Shown here piece by piece: positions 24,105 to 32,786 of a DNA stretch of 64,000 nt. Positions within the stretch are counted from its first letter, which is position 1, and every line of letters begins with the position of its first letter. The DNA lies in NCBI RefSeq assembly GCF_009695545.1, contig NZ_VUNS01000023.1:1-64000 (forward strand), written 5' to 3'. The translations under genes were made by a program, and so were the position numbers. The stretch is from Victivallis lenta (GTDB lineage: Bacteria > Verrucomicrobiota > Lentisphaeria > Victivallales > Victivallaceae). The notes below the pieces were generated by a model. It was not told the origin of the DNA, searched no databases, and saw only the letters and a program-made list of their open reading frames with translations.

Positions 24105-25520
24105 TTACGCATGATTTTTTTTCACGAACCGGCACCCGATATATCCTCGAACCGCGCGCCCCTCATAACTGATATTTTTACTCTGCATAATGCCGTAAAG
24201 TTCAAACATCATCTCCTTGATCCGGCTCTGGATTTTTCGTTCGCTGGCAAGCGGCCATTTGCAACTTTGGGAAAAATCCCGGAATTTCCGGACCATCAGC
24301 TCGACCGTCAAATTGCTGTCCGGGTCAAGTTCGACATAATTGCTGATGAAATAACTGACCGGATCGGAACTCATGAGCAGAGACTCCGCTTTTTTCATCT
24401 GCTCTTCGCTCCGTTGAATCTGTCTATTCTGACTCAGCAGTTCTGCGGCCCCGGCCAACGCGAAATTGAGAATGCCGCTCCCCTCCGTTGCCATGAGAAC
24501 TTTATCGAACTGGTCAATTCTTTTCTCTGTCGGCAACGGCGGGCGTTCATAATTGATCACCAGCAATCGGCGTCTCCAGGCCCCCTCGTCCGACTCAAAG
24601 CGCAGCAGCAACCGGGAATTGCTGACGATGATGACGTTGAATTCCCCAATAACGACCTCTATCGAATTCTCTCCCTTGAATTCCGCAGTCAACGTGTCGT
24701 TTCCGGTGAGCGATTTCAACTTCTGCGCCCCGGCTCTCTGCAGGAAGTCCGACGGGACATCCCTACCGATCAGGAGTTTTTTGCCGAGGTAGCGACCGAC
24801 TTCAAATCGCCCGGTCAGACAGTTGGTCCGCAACTCCACGCTGTTATCGCGACCGATCAACTGTTCAATCACGTTGACCAGAGTCCCCTTCCCTCCCCCC
24901 GGAGTTCCCGAGAGAATTAGAAACGTCTGGGAGATATTCCGCCCCAGCAGACACTGCCCCATGTATTGCTTCAGGGTTTGAACGTCATCCTCCGTCATCG
25001 CCGTCAGCAGCAATTCGTTGAGGAATCGATCATACCGGGCCCCGGGATCGAACGATACCGGCAGCTGATTCCGGCTGAAGTAATCCGGGGAAAATGGCAG
25101 CAACTGCCACTCCCCGTTCTGAAACTCCAATACGCCATTCTGAACATGGATGAATGGGCAAGAAGGAGGAACCATTTCACGGTTTACCGGTTGTCCTTTC
25201 CACTGCGTGAGCACATCCCGCAGAAATGATGTTGTCACCTTTTCCGCAAACTGTTCATGACGACGGATGATGGCTCGCAACATCTGGTTCATCAATGCCG
25301 GTTCTCCGATCTTTCGCCACAAACCACTTCGACCGTCATATTGCCAGAAACAACCTTCCTGGAAAATGACATTTGTAGTCCGGGCAAACCTGGCGGCCCA
25401 GTAATGTTCATTCAGTCTTTTGAGTTGCCCCGTTTTCTCATTGTAGAAGGCTGGCGCTCCATATGTTTTCCGCAACAAACGCAACGATCTGACGTCAACA
25501 TGTTTTTTCTCGGTGTTCAT
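24105..25520 (-). CDS. D5/P4-type superfamily 3 helicase (primase C-terminal type)
   Basis: A 471-aa protein. A D5_N region (VQNGVLEF near 126-133, then YMGQCLLGRN) precedes the SF3 core: Walker A SGTPGGGKGT (204-213), a Walker-B-like KKLLIGRDVPS near 245, and motif C VIIVSNSRL near 290. YERPPLP and a helical C-terminus follow, as in phage P4 alpha and other D5-like proteins. It should unwind DNA at the element's replication origin. An N-terminal primase domain is missing; the partner gene upstream may supply it. The start ATG overlaps the stop of that gene (ATGA). Confidence 0.88.
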   Translation of the reverse strand: MNTEKKHVDVRSLRLLRKTYGAPAFYNEKTGQLKRLNEHYWAARFARTTNVIFQEGCFWQYDGRSGLWRKIGEPALMNQMLRAIIRRHEQFAEKVTTSFLRDVLTQWKGQPVNREMVPPSCPFIHVQNGVLEFQNGEWQLLPFSPDYFSRNQLPVSFDPGARYDRFLNELLLTAMTEDDVQTLKQYMGQCLLGRNISQTFLILSGTPGGGKGTLVNVIEQLIGRDNSVELRTNCLTGRFEVGRYLGKKLLIGRDVPSDFLQRAGAQKLKSLTGNDTLTAEFKGENSIEVVIGEFNVIIVSNSRLLLRFESDEGAWRRRLLVINYERPPLPTEKRIDQFDKVLMATEGSGILNFALAGAAELLSQNRQIQRSEEQMKKAESLLMSSDPVSYFISNYVELDPDSNLTVELMVRKFRDFSQSCKWPLASERKIQSRIKEMMFELYGIMQSKNISYEGRAVRGYIGCRFVKKNHA

Positions 25521-27403
25521 AATTCCGCCTGCATAAATCGATTTCGTTTGAACGACAAATCATCCCCCTGATCAACGGTTCGTGAATGTCCATGAAACAG
25601 CGCCCGCTCTTCCGGAGTGGCCGGTTTGCTCCCTCCGAGAAAGCCTTTCACCAATGTCACCATAGAGCATCGGACTTCCCCGGTTTCGTCTTGTTCTTCC
25701 AGCATAACTTTCAACCGATTATTTTTTCTGGCGGAAAGCAACCTGCAACAGCGATCAGCCGACGACTCGAACTCCGTCCCCGCCTTTTTCTCCTCAGATC
25801 CGAGACGTGATTCGACCAGCAGCGACAGGTTTTCCCGACGACAATACCACATCAACGGAGCCAGAATATTTTTCCCAATTTTAGAGGAAGGCACCGCGAG
25901 CAGGATGAGTGAAGCCCTTACCCGCTCGACCGCCCGTCGAACGTGTGCTTGCAACTCATCCCCGTTCCAATTGCACGGCAAAGAGCAGACGGTCGTTGTA
26001 TCGTCAGCATCAAGCAACTGTGCAAAGTTCATCGCATCTTCCTGCGTGCAGAATACCACAAGCTTCGGCAAGCGGGCCGGAATGGCGTGCCCGAGGAACC
26101 GTTTACATTTTTGCCGCCTGATCTTCAGGAGCGTTTTACTCACAATCCAGGCAGGGACGGCCGGAGACTCTTCTATGACGGTCACCTCGCCGCGCTGAAT
26201 CAGATCGCAAATGATGGCGGCATGTTCGCGGCGCGTGGACATCGCAGCAGGATCGACAAATCCGCAATTTCGAAGACTCAGGCTGTCAGGGATGGGAATA
26301 CTGCCGATTTGAGCCTGCTTTATCAGGTCGTCCAATGGAATTATTTGATTATTAATATCATCTGAAGATGATGCAAGACTTATATTTCCAGAACAGTTAA
26401 GAATTTGCGCCCTTTTTCCTATTTTATTAATCACGTCAAGAAAGTTTATCACATTCTGATAATCAGCATAAGAGAACATCGACATTGCCCAGTAAAGTTT
26501 CCGTCCTTTCAGGATGGCCAGCGATTCTTCGGAATTTTCCCGTACATCGCCAAAGCACCCCAAAACAATGGAATCTTGGCGGAAATAATGATTGAGATAT
26601 AAATCTGGATCTTCTGTGATGACTACAGGCAAGTCTGGACATTGCGCCAAACACTCCTGATTGAAAAACATCCCTCCAGACGGCCGTTTGAACAAAAGGA
26701 TGGGTTGACCTCCTTTGGTAAAGGTCTCAATCAGCATCACAATCCGATTCCATCCATCCGGCCTCCATGCCAAGGCACAATGGGAAATAGAACCATCAGT
26801 TTTCCGTAACAAAATTTTTTCTCCGGGAAGTAGAAGTTGAGGGTAGATTTCCAAAGGCCAGGTTTCTTTCACGCAAGTATTGCCCTCTCCGCAACGTTCA
26901 AACCCAATTTCCTCCAATCGATTGTAAAAATAAAGTCCCATTTGGATTTCAATATCTGACACCCGACATTCAGGTTCAACACTGAATCCGGCCAAAGAAC
27001 AGCAAATTCTAAGCCGGGGAAACAGTGAGGCAGGAAATGCACCGCAAGTTTTTTTCTCGGAATTAAATTCAATTGCACCTGTGTTAAGTCGGATTACAGA
27101 AGGATTCCACGCTGAAAATCCATTGATGTAGGTTACAGGATCAGCATTTACAGGATGCAAAGCAGCCGACGGGAAGACGGGAAGACATTTCTGTGGCCAA
27201 ACATCATAAATTTCATTCTGCCTGTCGACGGATATAGCTCCTCTGCTCGCCCCTGGTCTAATATTGCTTATAACGTAAGCAATTGTTTCCCGGCCCCAAT
27301 TCTGCGCACAAAAAAGCTCTACGTCAGAAAGTTTGGTTAGGATATCTGCCAATTTGATACATTTTTCTGTATCACGCAACCAAGGTGCTTCAATGGCTCT
27401 CAT
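25517..27403 (-). CDS. Large unknown protein coupled to D5 helicase
   Basis: A 628-aa protein from ATG 27403 (GGGAGG seven bases upstream), overlapping the end of the HTH gene by 14 bases and the start of the helicase gene by four. No catalytic motif of a known primase or polymerase is obvious. Notable parts: KGGQPILLFKRPSGGMFFNQ, then PDLPVVITEDPDLYLNHYF, which recalls a Toprim-like E...DxD arrangement, and a C-terminal P-loop-free Rossmann-like region (LKIRRQKCKRFLG, VVFCTQEDAMNFAQLL). Position suggests the priming or origin-recognition half of a split replication protein. This is inference. Confidence 0.75.
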   Translation of the reverse strand: MRAIEAPWLRDTEKCIKLADILTKLSDVELFCAQNWGRETIAYVISNIRPGASRGAISVDRQNEIYDVWPQKCLPVFPSAALHPVNADPVTYINGFSAWNPSVIRLNTGAIEFNSEKKTCGAFPASLFPRLRICCSLAGFSVEPECRVSDIEIQMGLYFYNRLEEIGFERCGEGNTCVKETWPLEIYPQLLLPGEKILLRKTDGSISHCALAWRPDGWNRIVMLIETFTKGGQPILLFKRPSGGMFFNQECLAQCPDLPVVITEDPDLYLNHYFRQDSIVLGCFGDVRENSEESLAILKGRKLYWAMSMFSYADYQNVINFLDVINKIGKRAQILNCSGNISLASSSDDINNQIIPLDDLIKQAQIGSIPIPDSLSLRNCGFVDPAAMSTRREHAAIICDLIQRGEVTVIEESPAVPAWIVSKTLLKIRRQKCKRFLGHAIPARLPKLVVFCTQEDAMNFAQLLDADDTTTVCSLPCNWNGDELQAHVRRAVERVRASLILLAVPSSKIGKNILAPLMWYCRRENLSLLVESRLGSEEKKAGTEFESSADRCCRLLSARKNNRLKVMLEEQDETGEVRCSMVTLVKGFLGGSKPATPEERALFHGHSRTVDQGDDLSFKRNRFMQAEL

Positions 27404-27737
27404 ATCCAGTCCTCCCATCGTTTCCGCGGCAGCAGTCCATCCACGCTTCAAATGACGCGACGGCAATTCTGACGGCCCCCGGCTTGGACGGGGAGAGCTT
27501 CACGGCAATGAGGCTCTTGTCTTTGATGCGACGTACGATTGTTGCCCGGCTGCATTTGGCCAGTCGCGCGGCTTCCCGGATCGAAAGGAATTTTTCCTCG
27601 GGTGCGCAGATGTGATTCGACGGGGCTCCGGCTGTTGCCAGAACCTGCTCAATGTCGATGCCGTTGTCGGCAAGTTCCTGACGGATGTATTCCCGCGTAT
27701 GTCGCGGAATCCCCTGCCAGATGTGCATGCTATTCAT
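27390..27737 (-). CDS. Helix-turn-helix protein, excisionase-like
   Basis: A 115-aa protein from ATG 27737 with AAAGGAGG five bases upstream. Residues ~55-115 (FLSIREAARLAKCSRATIVR, then RIKDKSLIAVKL and VRIAVASFEAWM) form the winged-helix pattern of MerR-like excisionase/DNA-binding domains. The N-terminus (GIPRHTREYIRQELADNGID) is a short helical extension. As first gene of the minus-strand replication module it may control excision and replication. A 17-bp palindrome lies 32 bases upstream and could be its operator. Confidence 0.82.
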   Translation of the reverse strand: MNSMHIWQGIPRHTREYIRQELADNGIDIEQVLATAGAPSNHICAPEEKFLSIREAARLAKCSRATIVRRIKDKSLIAVKLSPSKPGAVRIAVASFEAWMDCCRGNDGRTGYESH

Positions 27738-27768
27738 TATATCCTCCTTTATTCGCGGACTGCCGGAG

Positions 27769-27785
27769 CCGACCACCGTGGTCGG
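27769..27785. promoter_or_regulatory. Palindromic operator candidate
   Basis: CCGACCAC-C-GTGGTCGG, perfect 8-bp arms about one base, placed between the HTH gene and its likely promoter (TATATT-like boxes on the minus strand near 27815-27825). A second small palindrome, TCGGATCCGA, follows at 27782-27791. Confidence 0.5.
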
Positions 27786-27925
27786 ATCCGACTTGGCCGC
27801 GTTTCTATAAGAGAATATAATGCGAAAAATTCAGCGCGTTGAAAAATCGGAAACAGGGGGATACCCCCTTAATTTTTTTTTCCATTTTTGCATTCATGAA
27901 TGCGTAATTATGTAAGTTTCGTATC

Positions 27926-28963
27926 CTAATTTTCCTTGTTTTTTCGATCCTGTTCTGTTTTTTTTCGTTTCCCGGCATAGCCTTGCTCAGCAGATAACCA
28001 TTCCGAATACATTAGTAATCCGTGATGTATTCCAGCTAAAACATCCACGACATTAAGTTCTTTGTTTTTCAATAACTCAGCAGTTTCCTTGTCAAAATTT
28101 TTTTCAAAATGGGGACTATCCAAAAAATTTCCAATATAGGCAGCTTTCAGCAAATTAAAAGCAGCCCCCTTCTCAAGATAATCCTCACCATCCCCGTCAG
28201 AAGAAAGAATATGGTAGATATCTGAATTTTTCCAACTTTCTTTAAATGCCCGTTTGGTATCCGGGTCATGCATCCATTCTTTATGCAAGCACTCATACTC
28301 GTAAAACAGGTTATCTTTAATCGGATTCAATAAATTATTAACAATATTCAAAACCTTAGGGAAATTAGTATATACCTGCTTAACATTGTTTTGCTGAGCA
28401 GATGGGACGATCTGTTCAAGGCACTCAAAACAAGCAAAAAGAGGGTATGTATATGGAATCTTCGCGAACTTGTCCAACAAATACTTGAACCAATACACCG
28501 CCATTACATTGTAGCGTGCAGTTTCCAGGGAAAAAGGTTTATCGCTATCACACGGCAACGTCTCACAGAGGAAACGGCAACACTTGGCCAAGGTGTATTT
28601 AAAATCTTTTTTTTCAGCGTCCTCTTCCAAAAGCTTCGGTAAACCCCGCCATTTTTCCCTATATTCACAAGGAATATCAGCGATCTTAAACCTTTTATTT
28701 TTTACGTCCAGCATAATTTCGAATACTTCGCAGAGAGCTTTCGGTGTCGTAGGCGTTGGTATGAAAGACTCGTCCTGTCCGAATTTCTTCAGACATGTTT
28801 TAATTCTTTTCTCAGAAATCTCCTGCTCGTAAAAAAACTCACAAATCGTTTTTATTTCTCTGAAATGAAAGCTCGCATTTCCGCCCAACGCCAATATGAC
28901 TATTTCCTGCTCTTTTTCTAAAATCTTACAGAGTTTTTGAAATTCACGATCAAGATTCAGCAT
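27926..28963 (-). CDS. Hypothetical helical protein
   Basis: A 345-aa protein from ATG 28963 (GGAGG eight bases upstream). It is AT-rich, largely helical and cytoplasmic, with no catalytic motif I can name. The middle has YNVMAVYWFKYLLDKF and FACFECLEQIVPS, the end DVLAGIHHGLLMYSEWL followed by a basic tail. It is upstream of the replication module on the same strand but has its own leader. It might be an abortive-infection or element-specific protein; there is no direct support. Confidence 0.7.
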   Translation of the reverse strand: MLNLDREFQKLCKILEKEQEIVILALGGNASFHFREIKTICEFFYEQEISEKRIKTCLKKFGQDESFIPTPTTPKALCEVFEIMLDVKNKRFKIADIPCEYREKWRGLPKLLEEDAEKKDFKYTLAKCCRFLCETLPCDSDKPFSLETARYNVMAVYWFKYLLDKFAKIPYTYPLFACFECLEQIVPSAQQNNVKQVYTNFPKVLNIVNNLLNPIKDNLFYEYECLHKEWMHDPDTKRAFKESWKNSDIYHILSSDGDGEDYLEKGAAFNLLKAAYIGNFLDSPHFEKNFDKETAELLKNKELNVVDVLAGIHHGLLMYSEWLSAEQGYAGKRKKTEQDRKNKEN

Positions 28964-29041
28964 TTTTGACACCTCCATCATTTTGCCCGAAAGTTTTTAA
29001 GTCCCATCTTGCAAGATACAATAACAATCCTATATTTCAAT

Positions 29042-29144
29042 ATGTCAGCAAAAAAATAATTCTGGATTTCAAGAGACCATTGCTGCCCTCGATGAGTTTC
29101 AGGCAATAGAAGCTGCATCCGCTGAGCTTGACAATAGGGAATAA
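29042..29144 (+). pseudogene. Frameshifted remnant of a small protein
   Basis: ATG at 29042 opens MSAKK and stops after a run of seven A. One frame over, an open stretch continues as NNSGFQETIAALDEFQAIEA and ends at TAA 29142-29144. A one-base change in the A-run would join them into a 34-residue acidic helical peptide. It could also be a deliberate slippery site. It lies in the 326-base gap before the first Fic gene; the rest of the gap shows nothing convincing. Confidence 0.35.
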
Positions 29145-29289
29145 GATGTTATTTTACCGTTGGATGTGGTTCGTCACGGATTCGCGAGAAAACAATTTGG
29201 AGTGTCTGCCGGTTTCATCCGGCTCACAACAACGCAACGGCAATCCGCGATGAGATTAGAACAGATTTCAAAGGAAGAAAAATTTCATT

Positions 29290-30270
29290 ATGGGTGAAAA
29301 ACCACCATTTACCGTGTCGCCCAAAGCGATCTCGATGATTGCGGAGATCTCCGCGCTCACCGAGCGTTACGCCATCCATCTGGAGCGGCACGATTCCTTG
29401 AAACTGCGCAAGGCGAATCAGATCAAAACCATCCAGTCGTCGCTGGCGATCGAGGGGAATACACTTACCGAGAACCAGGTCACCGATATTCTGGACGGAA
29501 AAAGAGTCGTAGCTCCTCTCCGTGAAATTCAGGAGGTCAGAAACGCCATCGCCACTTACGATCTCTTCCCGAAGCTCGACCCGTTTTCCATCAACGACCT
29601 GCTCAAGGCACACGGCGTCATGATGTCCGCCCTGATTGACGATGCCGGACAGTTCCGTCATGGCGGGGTCGGCGTTTTCGCAGGAAAACAACCGATTCAT
29701 ATTGCCCCGCCCGCCGAACGGGTTCCGGAATTGATCGCCAACCTTTTCGACTGGCTGAAACATGCCGAAGATCACCTGCTGATCCGCAGCTGCGTGTTCC
29801 ACTACGAGTTCGAATTCATTCATCCGTTTGCCGACGGCAACGGACGCATGGGCAGACTCTGGCAATCGCTGATTCTCGCCCGGCTGAATCCCGTTTTCCA
29901 GCATCTCCCGGTCGAAAGCATGGTTCATGACAATCAGCAGCGCTATTACGAGGCGATCAATGCCAGTACCGAAGCGAGTGACTCCGGAATCTTCATCGAC
30001 TTCATGCTTCAGGAATTGCTTCAGGCACTCAAGCAACATCAACTTCTCCCTGGCGGAGTAGATGGCGGAGTAAATGGCGGAGTAACGCCGGAAGAGGTCT
30101 CGGAATTCATCCGGAGGAATCCGGGATTGCGGGCCAATGCCATTGCGGCGGCTCTCGCCATTCCGGTTCGTTCGCTGGAACGTCACTTGAAGCGTCTCCG
30201 GGAAGAGAATGTGATCGAATTCCGGGGAGCGCCCCGCAACGGCGGATATTTCCGGAAAGAAGAGCATTGA
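29290..30270 (+). CDS. Fic family protein, class II-like, with C-terminal winged helix
   Basis: A 326-aa protein. The inhibitory helix motif SLAIEGN (51-57, Ser51 and Glu55) lies N-terminal to the Fic core, as in class II proteins. The active-site loop [12 protein letters not shown] (178-189) is complete, so the enzyme should transfer AMP from ATP to target hydroxyl side chains. The C-terminal 60 residues form a winged-helix domain ([20 protein letters not shown]), preceded by a repeat linker [11 protein letters not shown]. Such Fic-wHTH proteins are common in gut bacteria. The Shine-Dalgarno is far from ATG, so the start is moderately sure. Confidence 0.92.
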   Translation: MGEKPPFTVSPKAISMIAEISALTERYAIHLERHDSLKLRKANQIKTIQSSLAIEGNTLTENQVTDILDGKRVVAPLREIQEVRNAIATYDLFPKLDPFSINDLLKAHGVMMSALIDDAGQFRHGGVGVFAGKQPIHIAPPAERVPELIANLFDWLKHAEDHLLIRSCVFHYEFEFIHPFADGNGRMGRLWQSLILARLNPVFQHLPVESMVHDNQQRYYEAINASTEASDSGIFIDFMLQELLQALKQHQLLPGGVDGGVNGGVTPEEVSEFIRRNPGLRANAIAAALAIPVRSLERHLKRLREENVIEFRGAPRNGGYFRKEEH

Positions 30271-30322
30271 TCGAAACGAAAGGGTCCGAACGATTCCATC
30301 ACCCCCGGGGATTGAACAAGTC

Positions 30323-31213
30323 ATGAGTAAAATTTCCATTCGCTTTTTTAATGACCGTGAAGTACGGGCCATCTGGGATGACGAACATTCCAAATGGTTC
30401 TTCTCCGTGCTGGATATCGTAGGTGTGCTCAACGATCAATCCGACTACGAGAAAAACCGCAACTACTGGAAATACCTGAAAGCCAAGCTCAAGAAAGAAG
30501 GAAATGAACTGGGTAGTGTCACTACCCTGTTGAAATTGACTGCTCCTGATGGTAAGAAACGCTACTCCTCTGTCCTCGATTATGAGGGGATTATTGCGCT
30601 TGCCAAAGTATTTCCGTCCAGCAGGGCGAACCGCTTTATCGAGTGGTTCACTTACAGCGACGAGACCATCGACGGCAAAAGCAAGCAGAAAGCGTATGCT
30701 CTGTTTGAAAGTTCTTTCATCGACAGCATCGAAGTCGGCACGGTAAAAGGATTGCAGCAAATCCACGCCTATCTCTTCGGCGGGCTCTACGATTTTGCTG
30801 GTCAAATCCGAACCGTGAACATCTCCAAAGGCGGTTTCACTTTCGCCCCGGCGATGTTTCTGGCGGAGTCATTGAAAAAGATCGAGTCCATGCCGAATGA
30901 CACCTTCGAGGAGATCCTCGAAAAATACGTTGAAATGAACGTGGCCCATCCGTTCCGGGAGGGCAATGGCCGAGCCACCCGAATCTGGCTGGATCTGATG
31001 TTGAAAAAATATCGGAAACAATGTGTGGACTGGAGCAGGATCAACAAGCGAGATTACCTCCAGGCCATGACCCGCAGCGTCACCGACAGCACACCAATCA
31101 AAAAACTGGTTCGGAACGCATTGACCAATCAGATCAATGACCGGGAAATGTTCATGAAAGGCATCGATTACTCCTACTATTATGAAGAGCCTGACGGCAC
31201 GGAACAAGCCTGA
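30323..31213 (+). CDS. BRO-N-like domain fused to class III Fic domain
   Basis: A 296-aa protein with two parts. Residues 1-115 resemble the BRO-N/DinD-like DNA-binding domain of phage and virus proteins ([20 protein letters not shown], then [16 protein letters not shown]). Residues ~118-296 form a Fic domain with [12 protein letters not shown] (209-220) and the typical IWLDLMLKK after it. The inhibitory motif is C-terminal, SYYYEE at 284-289 (class III, as in Neisseria Fic where it is SYYYEG); the inhibitory Glu is kept, the Gly is changed. A DNA-binding module joined to a self-inhibited AMP transferase suggests activation by a DNA or phage signal. It lies 53 bases after the first Fic gene. 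Confidence 0.9.
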   Translation: MSKISIRFFNDREVRAIWDDEHSKWFFSVLDIVGVLNDQSDYEKNRNYWKYLKAKLKKEGNELGSVTTLLKLTAPDGKKRYSSVLDYEGIIALAKVFPSSRANRFIEWFTYSDETIDGKSKQKAYALFESSFIDSIEVGTVKGLQQIHAYLFGGLYDFAGQIRTVNISKGGFTFAPAMFLAESLKKIESMPNDTFEEILEKYVEMNVAHPFREGNGRATRIWLDLMLKKYRKQCVDWSRINKRDYLQAMTRSVTDSTPIKKLVRNALTNQINDREMFMKGIDYSYYYEEPDGTEQA

Positions 31214-31266
31214 AGCCGCTGTGTGCTCTCCTCTCCTCTCCTCCCCTGCCTCGTCCCAATCGATTT

Positions 31267-32619
31267 CTACTCCACCGGCTTATCCGGCAGGGTGGAACGC
31301 ACCTGCGCCAGAATCCTGCGGATTTCATCGAGCGGAAGCCGGGCAAGCAGTTCATTGAGTTCCTGCCGTTCCGGTTCCTCCGGCGGCGGGAGCTGTTGCG
31401 GAGCGGCATTCAGAAAGTCGGGAAGACGGGTGAGATATTTCTCCTTGGCTTCCCGGTCGGCGTGGGCCTGATAATGTTTGGTCATCTCCGGACTCATGTG
31501 TCCCAGCACCGACTGCACGATCGGCAGCGGAATACGATACTCTCCGGCCAGATAGGCGAAAGTGTGGCGGAGACTGTGAACGTCTTTCGAACTGACCGAA
31601 CGGCTGCGCCCCTCCGCTTTCCTTGAAGTCTTAATTCCGAGACGCTCCAGAAACTGCTTGACCCGATATGTGACGCCGGTCGGATTCGAAGCATACATGA
31701 CGGCGTGTTCCGGCAGAACGAATTCCGAGTTCTCAATCGGACGATGTTCCGCCAGGAAAGCTGCCAGCGGCGGCAGAATCGGAATGTCCAGAGCGGCCCC
31801 GGTCTTGCGCCGCTTCCGCACGATCCAGCCGTTGCGGATCTCCTCCCAGCGCAGATTGCAGATATCTCCCTCGCTGAGTCCGGTACAGATTCCGATGAGA
31901 AAGATCGGTTTGACGAAAGGGTCGTCATCGAGATGTGCTCCGATCAGCCGGAGCTCTTCGGGCGTGAACGCCTCCCGGCTCTCATACTGATTGTCGAGGA
32001 ACTGGATGTCGAACGGATTTTCAATGATTCCCGCGTCGGCGGCAAGCCAGGCGAAGACCGCTTTCACGGTCTTGTGTCGCACATTGATCGTTGCGGGAGA
32101 GAGTCCCTGCGGAACGAATTCGACCGCTTTTCCGCTCGAACATTTCGTCTCTTCCATTCGCCGCCGCTGCGATTCCACATACTGAAAGGAGCCGGAAGTC
32201 CGTAGCAGTGCAATGTACTCCTCGGCATGAGAGCGGCGGACATCCCGGAGATTCACGACTTCCGGATGCGACTGGGCCATCCACGCTGTAAAATCCCCCC
32301 AGTAGGAGATCTTCTGCGCGAGCTGTTTTGCTCCCGGCATCCGTTTTTTCGGTTTCTTCAAATAGAGTTCAAGTGCATCGGCCAGAGGGACGGCACTTCC
32401 TCCGGTCAGCTGATCCGCGAAGTTGTCGATCAATGCCTTGACGCTCTTCTGCTCGCTGGCGGTTTTTGCGGTCTCCTTGATCTTCTTCTCATAAGCCAGG
32501 GCGGAACGTTCCGTGGTACATCCTTCGCAGACGCCGTAGAACCATTTCCCCCCCTGCATGAATTTATAGTGATACTCCCGGGTCTCGCCGTATTTGCTCT
32601 TACGCTTGAAAACCGACAT
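31267..32619 (-). CDS. int: Tyrosine site-specific recombinase (integrase)
   Basis: A 450-aa integrase from ATG 32619 (AGGAGG six bases upstream). An N-terminal arm domain with two cysteines (CEGC, 31-34) and a SAM-like core domain (~75-200) precede the catalytic domain. HSLRHTF (348-354) provides His348 and Arg351, LGH (372-374) the second His, and Tyr383 in MTKHY the nucleophile. The first catalytic arginine is not where expected: TGLSEGD (246-252) has Ser249 at the usual Arg position, as in some Bacteroidetes integrases. The gene start faces the tRNA-Arg fragment 118 bases away, the usual position relative to the att site. Confidence 0.93.
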   Translation of the reverse strand: MSVFKRKSKYGETREYHYKFMQGGKWFYGVCEGCTTERSALAYEKKIKETAKTASEQKSVKALIDNFADQLTGGSAVPLADALELYLKKPKKRMPGAKQLAQKISYWGDFTAWMAQSHPEVVNLRDVRRSHAEEYIALLRTSGSFQYVESQRRRMEETKCSSGKAVEFVPQGLSPATINVRHKTVKAVFAWLAADAGIIENPFDIQFLDNQYESREAFTPEELRLIGAHLDDDPFVKPIFLIGICTGLSEGDICNLRWEEIRNGWIVRKRRKTGAALDIPILPPLAAFLAEHRPIENSEFVLPEHAVMYASNPTGVTYRVKQFLERLGIKTSRKAEGRSRSVSSKDVHSLRHTFAYLAGEYRIPLPIVQSVLGHMSPEMTKHYQAHADREAKEKYLTRLPDFLNAAPQQLPPPEEPERQELNELLARLPLDEIRRILAQVRSTLPDKPVE

Positions 32620-32680
32620 CGCGCACCTCCTGACCGATGGTGCTACAATATACCGCAAACAGCAACATTTCAAACAGCAA

Positions 32681-32702
32681 TTAGAACATTTTTAGAACAT
32701 TT
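32681..32702. repeat. Tandem 11-bp repeats next to the att site
   Basis: TTAGAACATTT occurs twice without spacer (32681-32691, 32692-32702). A related ACATTTCAAACAGCAA lies just upstream. Their place between int and the tRNA remnant suits integrase arm-binding sites. Confidence 0.55.
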
Positions 32703-32736
32703 CCCCAAAATATCGCTATTTTAAGCTCAAAATAAA

Positions 32737-32786
32737 GCTGCCTTCTAAGCAGTTGGCCGTGGGTTCGATTCCCGCCCGGGCTACCA
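32737..32786 (+). other. tRNA-Arg(TCT) 3' half: right attachment site of the element
   Basis: The anticodon stem-loop GCTGC-CTTCTAA-GCAGT (anticodon TCT), T-arm GTGGG-TTCGATT-CCCGC, acceptor strand CCGGGCT, A and CCA are all present. No D-arm or matching AGCCCGG acceptor strand exists upstream; the sequence before 32737 is AT-rich element DNA. It is therefore a duplicated 3' end left by integration, not a working tRNA gene. Confidence 0.85.

Larger units (their letters stand above)
1..32786. mobile_element. Right part of an integrative element inserted in a tRNA-Arg gene
   Basis: The right boundary is a tRNA-Arg(TCT) 3' half with no matching 5' half (32737-32786), preceded by an integrase gene whose start faces the junction. 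Integration into a tRNA 3' end normally leaves a restored full tRNA at the far end and a duplicated 3' fragment at this end. The fragment lies on the plus strand at the right, so the intact tRNA and the other att site should lie left of position 1. Contents fit an accessory element: restriction, toxin and Fic genes, a D5-type helicase, a beta clamp homologue and many orphans. Several genes are clearly more AT-rich than the GC-rich host genes to the right. No transfer or capsid genes are visible, so whether it is an ICE, satellite or island is open. Confidence 0.75.
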
